Source of the DNA: Eubacteriales bacterium
GTDB taxonomy: Bacteria; Bacillota_A; Clostridia; Christensenellales; Aristaeellaceae
Assembly: GCA_029974035.1 (NCBI GenBank)
Contig: JARKQG010000075.1
Span: forward strand, 113,936-177,935
Length of the DNA stretch: 64,000 nucleotides
Direction: 5' to 3'
Below are positions 61,900-64,000 of the stretch, piece after piece (position 1 is the stretch's first letter; the number at the start of each line of letters is the position of its first letter). The notes beneath the pieces are model-generated. The model had not been told where the DNA came from, made no database searches, and saw only the letters and a list, made by a program, of their open reading frames with translations. The translations under genes and the position numbers were made by a program.

Positions 61900-61928
61900 A
61901 TTATACAGGAAGGGATAGCCGCCCGCAA
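61900..61928 (-). promoter_or_regulatory. Promoter of the BMP-type ABC operon
   Basis: On the minus strand TTGCGG and TATAAT (61905-61900) with a 17-base spacer; the -35 box is imperfect. Confidence 0.65.
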
Positions 61929-62008
61929 TGACATTTTGTGTTGAATCCGACCAATTTGAAAACTTTTTGATTCGTTGCAATGATTTTTGAAGCCGTGCCG
62001 CGGGCCAT

Positions 62009-62037
62009 TTGACAGAGCGGCGCGGCCGTATTATAAT
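62009..62037 (+). promoter_or_regulatory. Consensus promoter of scpB
   Basis: TTGACA (62009-62014) and TATAAT (62032-62037) with a 17-base spacer. Confidence 0.9.
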
Positions 62038-62064
62038 GAACTGATGATTACACCGGAGGGCGTT

Positions 62065-62616
62065 ATGGACGAGGCCAAACTCAGCCGCATCGTGGAGGCG
62101 ATCCTGTTCGTCGCCGGGGACCCGTTGAGCGTTCAGGACCTGGCGCACGCGTTTAACCTGACCGAGTCGGAGATGGCGGGCGCGATCGACCGGCTGAGCG
62201 ATCATTGCGACCTGGAGCAGCGGGGCATCCGCGTCAACCGCTTCGGCGGCAAGGTGCAGCTGTCCATCCAGCCGGATCTGGCGCCCTGGGTGGACATGTT
62301 CCTGCAGCCGGTTCGGCAGCAGACGCTGTCGCAGGCGGCGCTGGAGACGCTGTCCATCATCGCCTATCGCCAGCCGGTGACGAAGCAGGACATCGAATCC
62401 GTGCGCGGCGTCAAGTGCGACTACTCGGTGCAGGCGCTTATGAACAAGAACCTGATCCGGGAGGCCGGGCGCAAGGAGGCGCTGGGCAGGCCCATCCTGT
62501 ATGAGACGACGGACGAATTCCTGCGTCACTTCGGCATCGCGTCCCTCGTGGAACTTCCGATGGCGGCGCTGGGGCAGATCTCGATGAACCTGGAGCCGGA
62601 GGCGGAAGCCCAGTAA
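62065..62616 (+). CDS. scpB: Segregation and condensation protein B
   Basis: 183 residues. LSRIVEAILFVAGDPLSVQD and the winged-helix core with QAALETLSIIAYRQPVTKQDIE and NLIREAGRKEALGRPILYETT are diagnostic for ScpB. It binds ScpA and SMC in the condensin complex for chromosome segregation. ATG 62065 has GGAGG 5 bases upstream; the ATG at 62044 is at the transcription start and cannot be used well. scpA is not adjacent, which is less common; here the gene is alone. Confidence 0.94.
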   Translation: MDEAKLSRIVEAILFVAGDPLSVQDLAHAFNLTESEMAGAIDRLSDHCDLEQRGIRVNRFGGKVQLSIQPDLAPWVDMFLQPVRQQTLSQAALETLSIIAYRQPVTKQDIESVRGVKCDYSVQALMNKNLIREAGRKEALGRPILYETTDEFLRHFGIASLVELPMAALGQISMNLEPEAEAQ

Positions 62617-62657
62617 AAAAGGGCCCCGCGGGTACGAAAAGACCGCGGGATCCGGAC

Positions 62658-62846
62658 GACCATGTTCAAAGTCCCCGTGAGATTTCGATCGTTCCCGGCG
62701 CGCTTGTCGCCGGGAACGATTTTTTTAGTGCGCGCGCCGGCAGAAGAAACCGTACCAAAATCCAGCGCACCGCGCGGAAATCCGCGAGGGACTCACGCGC
62801 ACGCGGCTTCCTCTTTTGAATGAACGCGGCTTCCGGTTTTTGATCG
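62658..62846. repeat. Dispersed multi-hairpin repeat, copy B
   Basis: About 189 bases between the convergent scpB and AEC genes. It shares with copy A (41009-41200) the GACCAT start, the CGTTCCCGGCG/CGCCGGGAACG helix (62690-62718), AGTGCGC, CAGCRCACCGC, the GGAAATCC stem (62773-62786) with paired base changes, and a GGTTTTTGAT end. Here hairpin 1 is followed by seven T and so also ends scpB transcription. Confidence 0.75.
62688..62726 (+). terminator. Terminator of scpB within repeat copy B
   Basis: ATCGTTCCCGGCG and CGCCGGGAACGAT pair over 13 bases and are followed by TTTTTTT. Confidence 0.9.
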
Positions 62847-63740
62847 TCAGAAGCCGAGAAGCGTCACCACCAGCGGGATGGTGAAGATACAAAGGATTGA
62901 CGTGAAGGATACCTCCTGCGCCGCGAAAAGCGCGTCCCGGCCGTACATTTCGGCCAGCATCTGGCACATGATGGCGGAGGGCATCGCGCTGGAGAGCACC
63001 AGCGTGCCCGCTGCCACCGCGTCCAGGCCGAGCGCGCGGGTGAGCGCCAGCGCGGCCAGCGGCATGATGAGGAGTTTGACCCCGGACACCAGCGCGTTTT
63101 TCCAGTCCCAGAGCGCTTTGGGCACAAAGCCGGTCATGCGGGCGCCGAGGATCAGCATCGCCAATGGCGTATTCATCGAGCCCAGCGCGTTCACAGGCGC
63201 GTCCAGGAGATCCGGCAGGTCTACCCTGAGGAGGAACAGCACCGTGCCGATCAGCGCGGCCACGAAGCCGGGGTTGACGAGTTTCCGCCAGGAGAGGCTG
63301 CCGCGGTCCAGCTGCGCGATGCCCACCGTCCAGACCACCAGGTTGAACGCGACGATCACCGCCGCCAGATACAGCGCGCCCAGATCGCCGTACACCGTCT
63401 GGATGATCGGCAGGCCCATGAAGCCCGCGTTGGGCAGCGCCGTCAGCATCGAAAGGATCGGGCGCACCCGATCGCTCTCGCGGCGGCAGGCGGCGTAGAC
63501 CAGAATCATCGTCAGCGCCATCGTGACCGTCGCCATCCACAGGACATGCAAAAAGCCCGCGAGGGACGCGGCCGTGTATTCATGCTGGGTGACCATGATC
63601 AGAAGCGCCGGGTTCGTGCCAAAAGTCACCAGGTCCGAAATGCCCTTGACCACCGGATCGCCCATCACGCCTTTTTTGCGGAGCAGCGCACCCACGAACG
63701 CGATGGCAAAGAGCATGAACAGCTGGGGTAGAACGATCAT
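62847..63740 (-). CDS. AEC-family transporter (auxin efflux carrier/malate permease type)
   Basis: 297 residues, about ten membrane helices. The two-half layout runs from VLPQLFMLFAIAFVGALLRK and LPNAGFMGLPIIQTVYGD to SMNTPLAMLILGARMTGF and SSAMPSAIMCQMLAEMYGRD, all typical of AEC carriers. Bacterial members export or exchange organic acids such as malate. ATG 63740 has AAGAAGG upstream. It is a single gene; its end abuts repeat copy B. Confidence 0.9.
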   Translation of the reverse strand: MIVLPQLFMLFAIAFVGALLRKKGVMGDPVVKGISDLVTFGTNPALLIMVTQHEYTAASLAGFLHVLWMATVTMALTMILVYAACRRESDRVRPILSMLTALPNAGFMGLPIIQTVYGDLGALYLAAVIVAFNLVVWTVGIAQLDRGSLSWRKLVNPGFVAALIGTVLFLLRVDLPDLLDAPVNALGSMNTPLAMLILGARMTGFVPKALWDWKNALVSGVKLLIMPLAALALTRALGLDAVAAGTLVLSSAMPSAIMCQMLAEMYGRDALFAAQEVSFTSILCIFTIPLVVTLLGF

Positions 63741-63762
63741 TTCCGCATGCCTTCTTTTGTAA

Positions 63763-63801
63763 AACTTGCGCCTGAAGCCCGCCCGCGGACTTCAGGCGCG
63801 T
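63763..63801 (-). terminator. Terminator of the upstream pepF gene
   Basis: On the minus strand GCGCCTGAAG and CTTCAGGCGC pair and are followed by AAGTTTTAC. Bases 63802-63880 are GC-rich with a GGCGGAGCTCCGCC palindrome and no other feature. Confidence 0.75.
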
Positions 63802-63880
63802 TTGCATTTTATAGGGAATCCGGGGGGAGTGACCCCTCCGGCGGGGTGCGGGCGGAGCTCCGCCGCCCCCCTGGCCTCCG

Positions 63881-64000
63881 TCATTCCACGGCGCTTTTGT
63901 ACCGTGCCAGCAGTTCCTCGAACATCCCGAGGGCCTTTTCCACCGGCTGCGGCGTGGACATGTCCACGCCGGCCAGCTTCAGCGCGTCAATGGGGTAGAG
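63881..64000 (-). CDS. pepF: C-terminal end of oligoendopeptidase F (partial)
   Basis: Only the last 39 codons and TGA are in the window. The tail LYPIDALKLAGVDMSTPQPV followed by EKALGMFEELLARY is the characteristic C-terminal sequence of M3-family oligoendopeptidase F, a cytosolic zinc peptidase for short peptides, which would fit with the opp importer in this genome. The zinc site lies outside the window, so the call rests on the tail alone. Confidence 0.75.
   Translation of the reverse strand, partial: LYPIDALKLAGVDMSTPQPVEKALGMFEELLARYKSAVE

Noticed and set aside
61867..62529. N-terminal extension of the BMP-type ATPase frame across scpB
   Set aside because: The extra 221 codons are antisense to scpB; the ATPase domain begins normally after TTG 61866.
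1..64000. CRISPR arrays, tRNA or rRNA genes, prophage or transposase genes
   Set aside because: None was seen. The direct and inverted repeats found are terminators, the 190 bp element and the palindromic element only.

Overview
The window is GC-rich, densely coded DNA from a spore-forming anaerobic Firmicute of the class Clostridia. The evidence is a SpoIIID gene followed by an MreB-family gene, AddA-type recombination, a pta-ackA-yceD-rpmF block, type III glutamine synthetase, Big2/CapA and L,D-transpeptidase surface proteins, and frequent GTG and TTG starts behind strong AGGAGG-like sites. High GC, many carbohydrate genes and binding proteins with plain signal peptides instead of lipoboxes suggest a gut member of or near the Christensenellales. 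That placement is inference. No tRNA, rRNA, CRISPR array, phage or transposase gene was seen.

Layout. 1-13.4 kb: 5' part of addA, two sugar kinases (PfkB and FGGY), a CapA-like Big2 protein, a candidate 6S-like ncRNA on the minus strand, a cupin, a membrane-anchored C39-like protein, nitroreductase, 8-oxoguanine glycosylase, an exported tandem-duplicated protein, and an ECF sigma operon with two membrane proteins. 13.4-24 kb: a fused ammonium channel-PII protein behind an attenuator-like leader, a DMT transporter, an ABC-2 exporter, a MATE pump, a class II aldolase, a CorA transporter with an unidentified structured leader, and sucrose phosphorylase. 24-30 kb: a complete oppABCDF peptide importer. 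30-41 kb: a divergent sugar locus: lacI, a GH95 alpha-L-fucosidase and a UroD-like protein on the minus strand, and a binding protein, two permeases and a GH2 beta-galactosidase on the plus strand. Two copies of a LacI-type operator lie on the two divergent promoters. 41-45 kb: a sugar isomerase-like TIM barrel, rpmF, yceD, ackA and pta. 45-56 kb: L,D-transpeptidase, a secreted protein, an M1-like pseudopeptidase, a phasin-like protein, uvrB broken by one in-frame TAG, spoIIID with a divergent mreB, a glycan-binding exported protein, a palindromic MITE-like element and an SGNH hydrolase. 56-64 kb: glutamine synthetase III, a BMP-type nucleoside/sugar ABC importer without a binding protein, scpB, an AEC carrier and the 3' end of pepF.

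How genes work together: the divergent locus reads as uptake of an intact fucosylated galactoside followed by removal of fucose and galactose inside the cell, because neither glycosidase has a signal peptide. Sucrose phosphorylase, the kinases and aldolase would feed glycolysis, and pta-ackA would give acetate and ATP. The Amt-PII fusion and GlnN handle ammonium. The least explained parts are the 6S-like RNA, the corA leader, a ~190 bp multi-hairpin repeat present twice between convergent genes, the amber codon in uvrB, and the catalytically stripped M1-like and MreB-like proteins.
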